A stretch of 64,000 nucleotides of DNA from Gigantopelta aegis. Its lineage: Eukaryota; Mollusca; Gastropoda; Neomphalida; Peltospiridae. Positions 47,698 to 57,479 of the stretch are shown here, piece by piece. The translations under genes were made by a program, and so were the position numbers. The notes beneath the pieces were generated by a model. The model was not told where the DNA came from. It made no database searches and saw nothing but the letters and a program-made list of their open reading frames with translations. The number at the start of each line of letters is the position of its first letter. Positions within the stretch are counted from its first letter, which is position 1. Where the stretch lies: positions 43,251,751-43,315,750 of the forward strand of contig NC_054704.1 in the NCBI RefSeq assembly GCF_016097555.1, read 5' to 3'.

Positions 47698-50600
47698 ACT
47701 AGCACAACAATGCTATACGACCATGAGTTATAACCTCCACTGCAGAATTATCTCCCCTTGCCGGATGTGTAACCTACACCCGCGCATGGGTAGACCGTAT
47801 ATCCTCGTTTTTTGATTCTGGAGTCCTCCATTGCAGTCGTGTTCGAGTTCTGTAATAAAATTTGTGGTCAAATTGGCAATTTGTTTATTAATTTGTAATT
47901 TTGTTTTACTCTGTCATACGAGGTCTTTTGGGTGATTTACATGGGGTTAATGTCTGACACGGCTGCCTTGGGCTCCAACCGGTTGGTTGTGTGTGCCGAG
48001 GGGGGTTGTCTTAAACGACTGCCCCAGTTTGATCAGCATTTGTTATGTCATTCTTGTTGTTTTGAACGCCAGTGTCATATCTGTGTAAATTGGTCCCCCG
48101 CCACGTGGGGAAGGCTAAGAAGCTATCAAAAGACGCCGAGCGTAAGAGGATGATTAGACGTGAACGGGACGGGCGGTGGCAACCTCCGGGATCGTGCTCC
48201 ATTCCGATTTGCCGTCGGTCGGCAAGTCGGTGTCCAGTTCAAAGAGCTCGCGGACAAGTGGTAGGCGCAAGGGCGTCTCCTCGTCTGTTCGCCATCTTCA
48301 TGGTGATACCAGAAAACCCGAAGCGCCGCTTGGCGCGGAGGGGGCGCTGTTGTGGTTTCTTCCAGGTCGGGCTCCGTTCCACCTGGGGATTTGCTTTTGC
48401 CTCCGTCGGTGGAGGCGGCGCTTGTTACGGTTGTAACGGGGGCGTCAGTCGGATGGAGTGCAATCGTGGCAGGAAGGACTGTCTCTCAGTTCCGACTCCC
48501 ATCTTGCTGATGGGGGCAGAGTTATCGATCCTTCTGTGGAGGGGTCGATTAGCTCTAGAATGAAGTCCGCTTCGCGGCGCCGTTCGTCTCATCAGACTTC
48601 TGGTGGAGGGTTGGTCGTGGCGTCCCGAGGGCGCTGTTTCGGCCAACGCGTCTTTTGGCGCTACTTCGGTGATCGAGCCACTTGGCGAAATCGCGAAGTC
48701 TCACAACGTTGTCTCGGTCACGGAGCCGGGTGGCGTTTCGGGTGCGATGCCAGTGGGCGTCCCTTCTGTTGGGGCGCCTGTACAGCGTCATCATCTATGT
48801 TTCTCTTTTTGAGAATTTCATGGCCTGGCTAGGGGAATCGCCTATACCAGTCCCTCCACCGCCGGAGTTTCCAGCGAGACCGGGGTTGGACCAGTTTCCG
48901 GATTCGGCTGGTCCGCATCATCCTGCCCATCTAGTTTTGTTTCCGTTACGGTCAGCGCATGGCGCGTCGTTTGAGAAAATTTCTTCTTCGGAAGAGGATT
49001 TCCCCCCCGAATCAGTGTGTGGTTCGGGGGAAGGGTCGGCACCAGGTTCGGTGCTCGATGAGATTCCCATTTTTGCCGATGGTACGCCAGACGGCGATTA
49101 TGATTACCAGGCGGTTCTTGGTTTTGTACAGGAACAGGTCCGACTGGTGTGCGCGGATGCAATTCCGTCGGAGGAGGCTGTTAAGTCATACAAGGGTGTT
49201 TCGTTTGGAAACCGGCCTTTAGCGACGGACGCTCCGCGGCAGGATTTCGGCTTGCCGTTAGCGCACGAGGCGCATAAATCTCTTGTGGAGATTGATGCTT
49301 TGATTGCAGGTAGCGATCGTATTTTGGGGGCGGTGGTGGAAGAGTTTCCGGCAGCGTTAGCTACCGGGAAACTTGTCTGCGGCGAAGGTTTTGTCCACGT
49401 CTTCGTATAAGACAATGGGAGCTTTCTTCCTTTCACATCCAGCGGTCGTTTCCGCTAGGGTGAAGGCAGACTGCCACCCATCTCCTAATGTCAGTGTGCC
49501 ACTCACGGATTTAGAGACTTTGGAGAGGTTATCTAAACTTCTTTTTCAAGTCAATAACCATTTAGGTACGTTCCTATTTGGATTAAATAAAGCAGTCACG
49601 GGTCTTCCGATGGTTGTCGAGTTTCTAGACAAGAAAGCCATCCAGGGGGTAGATTTGGGCACTCCGGGAATTAGTGCCAACGCAGGTTTTCACTTATCTC
49701 GGGGTGGTTTTCAACCTTGTGGAGGCGTCCGTTCTTCCGACGGATTCGCGACTTCACAATTTCATGACGTTGGCGCAACGTCTTCTGGTGGAGCAAAGTG
49801 CGTCAGTGCGCATGCTCCATGTGTTGATAGGCCATCTTGAATCGCTGGCAGCGCTGAATGTGCGGTTAAGACGGTTTAAGAGACCGCTTCAATGGCATTT
49901 GTCCCAAGTGTGGGATGGTTTCAACTGGGATTTGGTGATACCATTGGGGCCTTGGTTCATTCTTCCGATCCAAGAGTGTCTAGTGGACAAGTGTATGTCC
50001 CAGGCCGTTCCTTTACACCCACTTTCTCCAGAGTTGGTCCTGTTTACCGATGCTTCCCTCGAGGGGTTCGGTGCACACCTTTTGTCAGGGGTGTGGACTC
50101 CTTCAGAGAGGAGTCGTCACATCAACCTGTTGGAGATGGAAGCGGTGCGTCGCGCTTGTCTCCATTTCAGGACTGTTATTCGACATCGTCAAATTTTCCT
50201 GAGGTCGGACAACACGTCGGTTGTTGCGTACCTCAATCGGTGGGGAGGCACCAAATCCCTGTCATTGTGTCTTGCGGCTTTGGAGATTCTGGAATGGTGC
50301 GACGATTGGGGAGTGGTGTTATCGGCCAAAACACATTCCTTCGTCCGTGAATGTCTTGGCGGACGCTTTGAGTCGTCGTTCCCCGGTTCAGACGGAGTGG
50401 ATGTTGCACCGGACGGTGGCTTATCAAGTTCTTCAGCTGTGGGGGAGTCCTCAACTCGATATGTTTGCCACTCGCCTGAACAGTCAGTTGCCAGTGTTTG
50501 TATCGCCGGTACCAGACCCACTAGCACTGGAGTACGATGCGTTGAGCATGGACTGGACGGGACTGGATTTTTACGCCTTTCCCCCTCCGGTTCTGCTTGG

Positions 50601-52150
50601 CAAGGTTCTGGCAAAGATCAGACAGCAACCTTGTCGTGTCACGCTCGTAGCCCCGAGTTGGGCAGCTCAAGCCTGGCTTTCTCCGCTCCTGTCACTTTTA
50701 GTGCAGGAGCCGGTGCGGTTGCCGTTGATACCTGATCTGCTCATTCAGAGACTGCGTCGGACAGAGTGGCATCCGAAGCCGGAGGTTTTCCGACTTCACG
50801 CGTGGCGGTTGTCGGGGTTTCCCTCCGAAACCGAGGCTTTTCTAAACGGGTTGCTGAGCTCGTCTCCTCTTCGAAGCGCCAGTCTACGGAGAGGGTCTAC
50901 CAGTGTCATTGGCGCGCTTGGGTTCGTTGGGCGACTGAGAGGGACGTGGATCCCTTGTCGCCTACTGTTAATGACTTAGCCGAGTACTTTCTGGCTCTTG
51001 TCCAAGAAAGACAGCTGAAGGTTCAAACAGTGAGAAGTCACCGGTCGTCCATTTTCACTACTCTGAGGCAGTGTGGACGTCAAGATTTCTCAACGAATCT
51101 TGTGTTGCATGACTTGCTTAAGTCGTTGCAAAACACGGTTGAGAAGCCTTCCATTTTGCCTAAATGGAATGTGTTTCTGGTTCTGCATGCACTCAAAGGG
51201 AAACCCTACGAGCCTTTGAAATTCGCCAGTCTTCGTCATTTGACGTGGAAAACTTTGTTTCTGGTCTAACTAGCGGCTTGCCGTCGTATTAGTGAGATTC
51301 ATGCTTTTTTGCATGATTTAGTGGATTACAATACGGACGGGTCAGTTACGTTACGTACTGATCCTGTTTTCGTGGCTAAGAACCAGGTGCCAGGGAAAGA
51401 GTTTCCTCCGGCCATCATTCAGTGTTTATCTCGTACGCTTTCTGCGGATAATTCTGATAGACTTCTTTGTCCGGTGCGGGCTTTGAAATTCTATTTGGAG
51501 CGTACTAGAAATCTCCGGCAAAACACTAAGAGACTGTTTATCTCTTTCACGTGCCAACCGGGAGACATTAGGAAGAATGCTTTGTCGAGATGGATTGCTG
51601 CAACCATCAAACTGGCATATGAGAAGGCGGGTGATCATGTTCTGCGGAATTTCTCCGTTCAACCTCATGAGATTCGGGCGATTTCTGCTTCCCTTAATTT
51701 CCATGATTCTTTGGACATTTTCAAGGTCATGAGTGCTGGGTTTTGGAAAGGTCGACACACGTTTGACCGGTTTTATTTCCGTGATATGGCTGTTGGTCCG
51801 GACGGAACTCAGCGGATTGAATCAGTCATTGCAGGGCAGCAAGTCGTTTCGGTGCGCAGGACCACGAGTAGGGGGGCGACCTTTATTTCGTCCAGTCGCT
51901 AGCGGCAGTCTTTCTGGGAGATAGTTCTCCACCTCCTGTTTGGAGAGTGGGGCGTGGATGGTTGACTATCTGGGGCAGTCGAATGTCTTTCACCATTACT
52001 TGGTGTGCGGGTTTCCTCACCTTGTTAACTTGGTTTTCTTTTAATTGGGGTTGTAGTTCTTCAATTTAAAAGTCACTTTGACATTTTATACCTCGTATGA
52101 TGTGGGTTGCTTTTTCACTGTATCATTACTTGAGACGAACACTACTGGTT
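47698..52150 (+). mobile_element. DIRS-type (tyrosine-recombinase) retroelement, broken
   Basis: A fossil with several breaks (roughly four or more). Parts in order: a terminal segment at 47698-47810 that recurs inverted at 58396-58535; a gag-like region (about 47932-49840) with an N-terminal Cys/His-rich stretch; the C-terminal part of a reverse transcriptase joined to an RNase H domain (about 49674-50450; LVLFTDASLEGFGAHL, LRSDNTSVVAYLN, NVLADALSR); then a tyrosine recombinase (about 50820-51902; HEIRAIS and FDRFYFRD). RNase H followed by a tyrosine recombinase in place of a DDE integrase marks DIRS/PAT-like elements. GC content is clearly higher than in its surroundings, which fits a fairly recent arrival. 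The right limit is uncertain. Confidence 0.8.
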
Positions 52151-53091
52151 GAATGGGTAAGTCCTTGTTTTCTTACCTCCTCCCTTTAATGTTAAATTCT
52201 CGTGCTTTACACTCAAACTCAATAATGGGGTGCAATTGCAGAAAAAAATATTTGAAAAATAAAAGTGTTCTGAATTCAATGAGTTTGTTGTTTTTTAAAA
52301 GCAAATTATTTGCAGTATACAATTCCAAATTTGTTTCATCATCATTCTGATAGTTTTTTTTAGAAATTCTATTGAATCTGGAGTAACATTTTATGAGAAA
52401 ATAACAACAAGAAATGTACGTTACCTCAGCAGTATGTTTATTCACACTCTAAATGATGGAAAAGTCATTGGGTAATATAAGGTGTATATATCTTTTAATA
52501 TACATAAGAATATAACTTTCAATAAAAACTCTTCAACATCCTTTTAAGGTCTTGCATATTGTTGTTCCTATGAGATAAAAATTAAAGGAAAAAGTAACTT
52601 TATATGAAAAACACCTCATGCATAAACCGGTACATCTTGCAAAATCCAGAAAAGTTTTTATGGAAACGCCACATGCATTACAAAAATATTATTGACAACG
52701 TTCTTATTTGCAGAAACCATAAACATTGAAACCACAAACCTGCAACATTTTAGCAAACAAGAAATTCAAAATGATGAAGTGTTATAAAATATAACGTACA
52801 TTTCAGTATTATTTCCATATAATCGTAAATGCAAACTCCAAAGTTAAAGTAACCATATAACTATCAACATAATCCAAGCATGAATCATAAATGATACAAT
52901 TATTTACTAGCACATTATCTATCTACCTGAAATATTGTTTTACCCTTGTAGCATATGAAATATTTGGATTTTGAAGGGTTGTTGATATAGTGCATAAAAT
53001 AATTAGCATCTTTACGAAAATGCATATTAATTACAGATAAAATTGAAACTTTAACCATATTTTTAAGAATAAGTAAATGAAATGTAACATA
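52151..53091. other. Intergenic, nothing recognised
   Basis: Very AT-rich sequence between the DIRS-type element and the Polinton-like element. No supported gene, repeat or RNA. Confidence 0.5.
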
Positions 53092-53097
53092 ACTAAT
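53092..53097. other. Target-site duplication, left (ACTAAT)
   Basis: ACTAAT directly precedes the Polinton-like element and is repeated directly after it at 56716-56721. Six bp is the duplication length typical of Polinton/Maverick integration. Confidence 0.85.
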
Positions 53098-53425
53098 AGT
53101 AGTATCAGGGCCTGTTGCGCCTGATGACCTACGTTCCGTGACCTTGATGACGTCACGGCCTTGTGCCGTGACCTCGTCCTACTGACCATGACCTACTTTC
53201 CGTGACCGTGACCGTGATGACGTCGCGTGACCTCGTCCTACTGACCCGGCCCTGACCTACTTAGACTGACCGTGACCTACTTAGACTGGCCTACGGTGCC
53301 GTGTGCAACGTCCTACTGACCCGGCCCTGACCTACTGACCCGGCCCCTGACCTACTTAGAACGGCCCCTGACCTACTTAGACTGGCACGAAGAGTATAAA
53401 AAGGCTAGATTCGGTTTAATTGTCA
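53098..53425. repeat. Left terminal inverted repeat of the Polinton-like element
   Basis: GC-rich (unlike its flanks) and built from degenerate short tandem phrases: 'gacctacttagactgg', 'cctactgacccggccctgac' and 'gatgacgtcacggccttgtg'. It matches the reverse complement of 56446-56715 with small length differences among the tandem phrases. The inner end holds a TATA box. Confidence 0.9.
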
Positions 53426-53466
53426 TTCGCTCGCCGAAAACTATCAGATCTACGTTCAATCCAGAG
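53385..53466 (+). promoter_or_regulatory. TATA-type promoter inside the left terminal repeat
   Basis: GTATAAAAAGG at about 53393-53403 lies some 65 bp before the ATG at 53467, in the right place and direction to drive the PC4-like gene. The mirror image (CCTTTTTATAC) in the right repeat at about 56465 points inward from the other end, so both termini carry a promoter-like core. Confidence 0.6.
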
Positions 53467-54006
53467 ATGGCTTGTTCCACAAGTGATGAAGCGAGATGTC
53501 GTCTAGAACTTGGAACTAACGTCTACGTGGTGGCCAAGTTATGGAAAGGGGACACTGCTATTCACATAAGGAAATTTGACAGTGAGAAGGGGAAAACGTT
53601 CCCCACCAAGTGAGGTATTGTCCTTAGTCTTAAACAGTGGATCGAGCTGTGTGGATGTAAAAGCCAAATTGACGAAACAATTTCAGCATTAAACCAGGGG
53701 AAAGACGAAAAATTGTTCAGACACCTTGGTGCCAACGTCCAAGTCAGCATCGACAAGAACTTTGCTGGGGTGCACCTGCGTCAGTGGTGGTGGTGTGATG
53801 AAACTAAATCCATGAAACCTTCGAAGAAGGGAATATTCCTTTCTCTACAACAATGGGAGAAACTGAAAGGCTGTTTCACAGTCATGTGTGACTTTGTACC
53901 AGAGCTGAACTCGATTGTGCCCTGCACCATGCAAGACGACCATCAAAACCAGATGGGATTTCTTCAGTGTAACTTCTGCAACCCTAACGAGTGTCACCAG
54001 TGGTGA
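53467..54006 (+). pseudogene. Polinton-borne gene with two PC4-like (Sub1/p15) ssDNA-binding domains
   Basis: The first unit has NVYVVAKLWKGDTAIHIRKF, then GIVLSLKQWIEL and IDETISAL, closely following the human PC4 pattern (YVSVRDFKGKVLIDIREY, KGISLNPEQWSQL, IDDAVRKL). The second has LGANVQVSIDKNFAGVHLRQ and KKGIFLSLQQWEKLKGCF. PC4/Sub1 proteins bind single-stranded DNA and act in transcription or replication; two domains in one chain could form the dimer-like unit. The start is the first ATG after the TATA box. Part of a fossil element, with about one break. I am confident of the fold and unsure of the function in the element. Confidence 0.75.
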
Positions 54007-54154
54007 ACGAGTTTTGTTTTGGATGAACTCAAAGGTATAAAAGAATGGATTTATGGTTTACACTTCATTTGCTTCGCGACTGTGCTAGAGAACAGACGTG
54101 TTTTATGATTCTGACATTCTTGTGGCTTGTTGCACTCTATCTTGAACGAAGAAG

Positions 54155-54691
54155 ATGGCATCGGGATATTCGAGCAGTCTTAGTAGTAGCAGCAACAGTA
54201 GCGACGAGGACGACGTCTTGGTCTGCAAATGTTCAGAAAGACATACAATCAAATGTGTGACTAGCAAACAAGATGAGAAGAAGAGTACTCATTGTGTGGA
54301 TCAAGCGGATGCTACACGCAAAATTGGGGATAGAACTGAAGATGGCGAACTCGTGGATGAACCCACAGATCAGACGGATGCTGCCTGTGACACAGACCCT
54401 GTCTGGGATGAGGAAGACTGCTATTCGAGACGTTACTTGTTCTGTCATCGTCCTGAAATGAGACATTTCTATGCCCAGATGCAGACATTTGGGTGGTGGC
54501 CCATACAGTTACGCCAGAAACCGAGGGAACTCGCCAAGGCCGGTTTCTACTACACAGGGGATCACGATGCCGTCGTCTGTTACTGTTGTGGACTACGCGC
54601 CTACCGATGGCAGAGAATGGACGACCCAGTGATGGAACATTACAGACTCTCTCCAAGATGTCCCTATGTGAATAACGTGTTCAGACATTAA
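54155..54691 (+). CDS. Polinton-borne BIR-domain (IAP-like) protein
   Basis: A 178-residue frame that looks whole. The N-terminus is serine- and acid-rich (SSSLSSSSNSSDEDD). One BIR domain occupies about residues 103-176: MRHFYAQMQTFGWWP, LAKAGFYYTGDHDAVVCYCC, then the zinc pattern C-x2-C-x16-H-x6-C ending in EHYRLSPRC. There is no RING finger. BIR proteins inhibit caspases or regulate ubiquitin signalling, and viruses with large DNA genomes often carry them to block host apoptosis. It is unclear whether the element took it from a host IAP gene. It lies 148 bp downstream of the PC4-like gene on the same strand. Confidence 0.8.
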   Translation: MASGYSSSLSSSSNSSDEDDVLVCKCSERHTIKCVTSKQDEKKSTHCVDQADATRKIGDRTEDGELVDEPTDQTDAACDTDPVWDEEDCYSRRYLFCHRPEMRHFYAQMQTFGWWPIQLRQKPRELAKAGFYYTGDHDAVVCYCCGLRAYRWQRMDDPVMEHYRLSPRCPYVNNVFRH

Positions 54692-54834
54692 CTGTTTCAA
54701 ACACGCGTGAGACACTTGAATGTTTTTTGTCATAACTGTATGTTTTGTCATATATTTTATGTACTACATTTTTGTTGTTTAGTAATAAAAAAAAAAATTG
54801 TATCCTTCGGTTATTTATAAATAGCATGACTTTG

Positions 54835-54999
54835 CGACATGTATGTCAGTTGAGAACCATGTCTCGGTGGGAAAGGTACCTAGAGTCTATTTACTACGAT
54901 GTAAAACATCCTGGGAGTTATGCAGGTCCTAGTAAACTGTATCAAACTGTTAAAGCAGAGGGTAAATTTAAAATTCCTCTGACACGTATTAACCTTTAG
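54835..54999 (+). pseudogene. Integrase-like remnant in the Polinton-like element
   Basis: The frame includes RWERYLESIYYDVKHPGSYA and GPSKLYQTVKAEGKFKI. The 'IYYDxxHPGSxxGxxKLYxxVKxEGK' pattern is what I recall from the N-terminal part of Polinton/adintovirus-type integrases. Only this short piece is recognisable. It supports the Polinton assignment independently of the ends. Confidence 0.6.
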
Positions 55000-55227
55000 A
55001 CTACTGGATTAATTTTTAACAAAAACCACGTTGAGTGGGTACAAGTTTATAATTTTTACTCACATATATTCACTTAAATGTTTCATAAATACATGAAATA
55101 AAGTTCATATATGAATCGGTAAGTATTATTTTCGTGTCTTTTTTTGTAATTTTTATTATTTTAGATCGGCTAATGGTGATTAAAATTAGGCAAAAAATCG
55201 AAAAAGTTGCGTTTACTTACGGGCATT

Positions 55228-55503
55228 TGTGGCCAGCTGTCCAGTATTTATGTCCATTATTCCCGATAACAGTGGTTTTCTGACCAGAATTTTTTTTAAA
55301 ACCCGAACTACGATTCATATTGCAATATTTGGTAATTTTCGTTGTTGGTAAAACGATCAAATTTATTATCAAATTAGCTGTTACAATCAGCTATCGATCC
55401 CTGAAAATTACCGCGACGTGCCGCCATTGTTGTCAAGCGAAAATACTTGCCGAAAACCACTTTTTGAACTCAAAATTTCAAGGTATTTTCAATTGAAAAA
55501 ATC
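55228..55503. repeat. Dispersed repeat inside the Polinton-like element, copy 2
   Basis: High identity to 34377-34640 from 'tggccagctgtccagtattt' through 'aaaattaccgc(g/a)a(c/t)gtgccgcc'. Host-genome repeat, so it landed in the element after integration, or the element carried it in. Confidence 0.85.
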
Positions 55504-55553
55504 AAAACAAAAACCACCATTTTGAAAAAAAATCTTTTTTCTTAATTATATTT

Positions 55554-55753
55554 NNNNNNNNNNNNNNNNNNNNNNNNNNNNNNNNNNNNNNNNNNNNNNN
55601 NNNNNNNNNNNNNNNNNNNNNNNNNNNNNNNNNNNNNNNNNNNNNNNNNNNNNNNNNNNNNNNNNNNNNNNNNNNNNNNNNNNNNNNNNNNNNNNNNNNN
55701 NNNNNNNNNNNNNNNNNNNNNNNNNNNNNNNNNNNNNNNNNNNNNNNNNNNNN
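55554..55753. other. Assembly gap (200 N)
   Basis: An unbroken run of N inside the Polinton-like element. A round 200 may be an arbitrary gap size, so the true length of the element is unknown and genes may be missing here. Confidence 0.98.
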
Positions 55754-56445
55754 ATTGACGTGTGACCTCACATTTTTTTTTAATGATGTCAACTCACTAA
55801 TGCATAAAAATAAACATGCAGACGACACTTCGATAGATATTTTGGGCATGCTCGCTATAAATTACAAAAACTACAAATGTTTTAATTATCATACAGGATA
55901 TGTGTTTTTGACCTATTTTGGTTCCTATGTAGAAAAAACTAATTTTTAAAGTAACAAATAATTTCTTAGCTATTTGACTGTCCACACATCTTACAGACTT
56001 AGAACGTAAACAAACGGTAGGTTTTACTTTTAAAAAAAAGTGAAATCCCAAATAACACGACTTAATAGAGACAACGACTCAACAGGGGTGAGAGTATTTA
56101 TTTTCTGTCTATCATTTTTGAATGACGTCAGTCTTTGAATAACGTTGCATACAAGAACAACTGCTTCCGTTTTTAGAAGGCAGAAAACTTTCAAGAAAGG
56201 ACGATTTTCAAAAAGTACCATTTGTTAAACGTTATATTTGTCCACCACTGCAAACACATAGTTCTTCAAACTAAATCAGAATAAGAAAATTAACTTACTA
56301 TTTTCAAGTCTTGATCCAGTCGATTTCTAACACTGACAAAATCTCTCACAATGATCCAAATGAATCTTCTTTCTTCTAACAATGACAAAATATCTCAAAC
56401 GAATCTCCTAACAATGACGTAGTAGATGTGTTCGAATAACAATCG
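55754..56445. other. Right interior of the Polinton-like element, no domain recognised
   Basis: Minus-strand frames of 84 and 63 residues (55797-56051, 56030-56221) could be driven by the inward promoter of the right repeat, but show no motif I recognise. At 56321-56425 the phrases 'acaatgaca' and 'atctc' recur in a degenerate short repeat. Confidence 0.4.
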
Positions 56446-56715
56446 TGACAATTAAACCGTATCTAGCCTTTTTATACTCTTCGTGCCAGCCTAAGTAGGT
56501 CAGGGGCCGGGTCAGTAGGTCAGGGCCGGGTCAGTAGGACATTGCACACGGCACAGTAGGCCAGTCTAAGTAGGTCAGAGCCGGGTCAGTAGGACGAGGT
56601 CACGTGACGTCAAGGTCAAGGCCAGTCTAAGTAGGACGAGGTCACGGCACAAGGCCGTGACGTCATCAAGGTCACGGAAAGTAGGTCATGAGGCGCAACA
56701 GGCCCTGATACTACT
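56446..56715. repeat. Right terminal inverted repeat of the Polinton-like element
   Basis: The reverse complement of the left repeat: it starts at the inner end with 'tgacaattaaaccgtatcta' and 'gcctttttatactcttcgtg', then the 'agtaggtcagggccgggtca' tandem phrases, and ends 'ggccctgatactact' followed by ACTAAT. Confidence 0.9.
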
Positions 56716-56898
56716 ACTAATATCTGGAAACATAAATCTATGCTCTCACTCTGTTAAAAACCCTATATTCTAACAAAGAAATATCCGTTACAGATGTGAA
56801 ATCTCCGTTACCGTATACCTTACCTGCAATATTCTTTACACATCATACGAAACTGAACGAATTATCTGAATGTTACCAAAAATAGTACAATCTACAAG

Positions 56899-57420
56899 TC
56901 ATTTTGGTCTTGTGTCAGTCCAATAATGTATACATTCTACATCCGGATCTAATTCTTTGATATCCTTGGTGATTTCCTTAATGAAGGTAACAACCGTTGT
57001 GGAGTTATGATTAAGGTCATCAGAAACCAGAACAAAACTTTGGTGTTGAACTTCGTGGTCTTCTTTTGTCTTCGTGTAGGATGGAGTGTTACAGATGTTT
57101 GATTCCAATAAGCAGCTTGGATTTCTTCCACACTCCTACAATTATAGTTCTCTGCAAAGTCCATGTGAACTACAGCATGGTGAACAGGGAGTTTTTGCTT
57201 TAGCAAACGAATTTGTTCATACTGGGTTCTCATCCTACAAACATGTCTGTGAATTTCTTTGTTTGGTGAATTAGGTAGGTCATGAAGTCTTCCTTTGTTT
57301 TGGTGATTGGACTACCTTCATTACCATCTTTTTCTTTCCTCTTTGCTCTACAACACGTGTCCATGATTCATAGCTCACATTGGAATTACTAATACCATCA
57401 CAGATTTTTTCAATGAACGA
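56899..57420 (-). pseudogene. Decayed gene of a widespread DDE-transposase-like family
   Basis: Minus-strand pieces in more than one frame read YEQIRLLKQKLPVHHAVVHM then DFAENYNCRSVEEIQAAYWN then SVTLHP, and further on FVLVSDDLNHNSTTVVTFI and CIHYWTDTRPK. The order 'HMDFAENY ... SVEEIQxAYWN ... VTLHP ... SDxLxHNSxTV ... IHYWTD' is one I recall from uncharacterised multi-copy proteins in molluscs and cnidarians, with two Asp in DDE-like positions. An upstream piece (YESWTRVVEQRGKKKMV) is in another frame. It is broken by at least two frameshifts and is probably an old transposon copy. The name and family are unsure. Confidence 0.55.
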
Positions 57421-57479
57421 ATTTTCTGAATATTTCTCTGGCTACTATTTTTATGCAGTTTTCTATAAAATACGTCACA

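Larger units (their letters stand above)
53098..56715. mobile_element. Short Polinton/Maverick-like element, fossil
   Basis: About 3.6 kb (including 200 N). It has inverted terminal repeats of roughly 270-330 bp that begin AGTAGTATCAGGG and end CCCTGATACTACT, with a perfect 6-bp target duplication. AG...CT ends, 6-bp duplications and long terminal repeats are Polinton hallmarks. Contents on the + strand: a two-domain PC4-like gene, a BIR-domain gene and a short integrase-like piece. Polymerase B, capsid, protease and packaging ATPase are not seen. Autonomous Polintons are 15-20 kb, so this is a much reduced, non-autonomous relative with about one or two breaks in what is left. A dispersed repeat has inserted at 55228-55503. 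The repeats differ at a modest number of sites, suggesting moderate age. Confidence 0.75.

Noticed and set aside
53098-53425. CRISPR-like array
   Set aside because: The short repeated phrases are degenerate, unevenly spaced and without unique spacers, and the DNA is animal nuclear sequence.
55502-55849. Minus-strand open frame spanning the N run
   Set aside because: Most of it is unknown sequence in an assembly gap.
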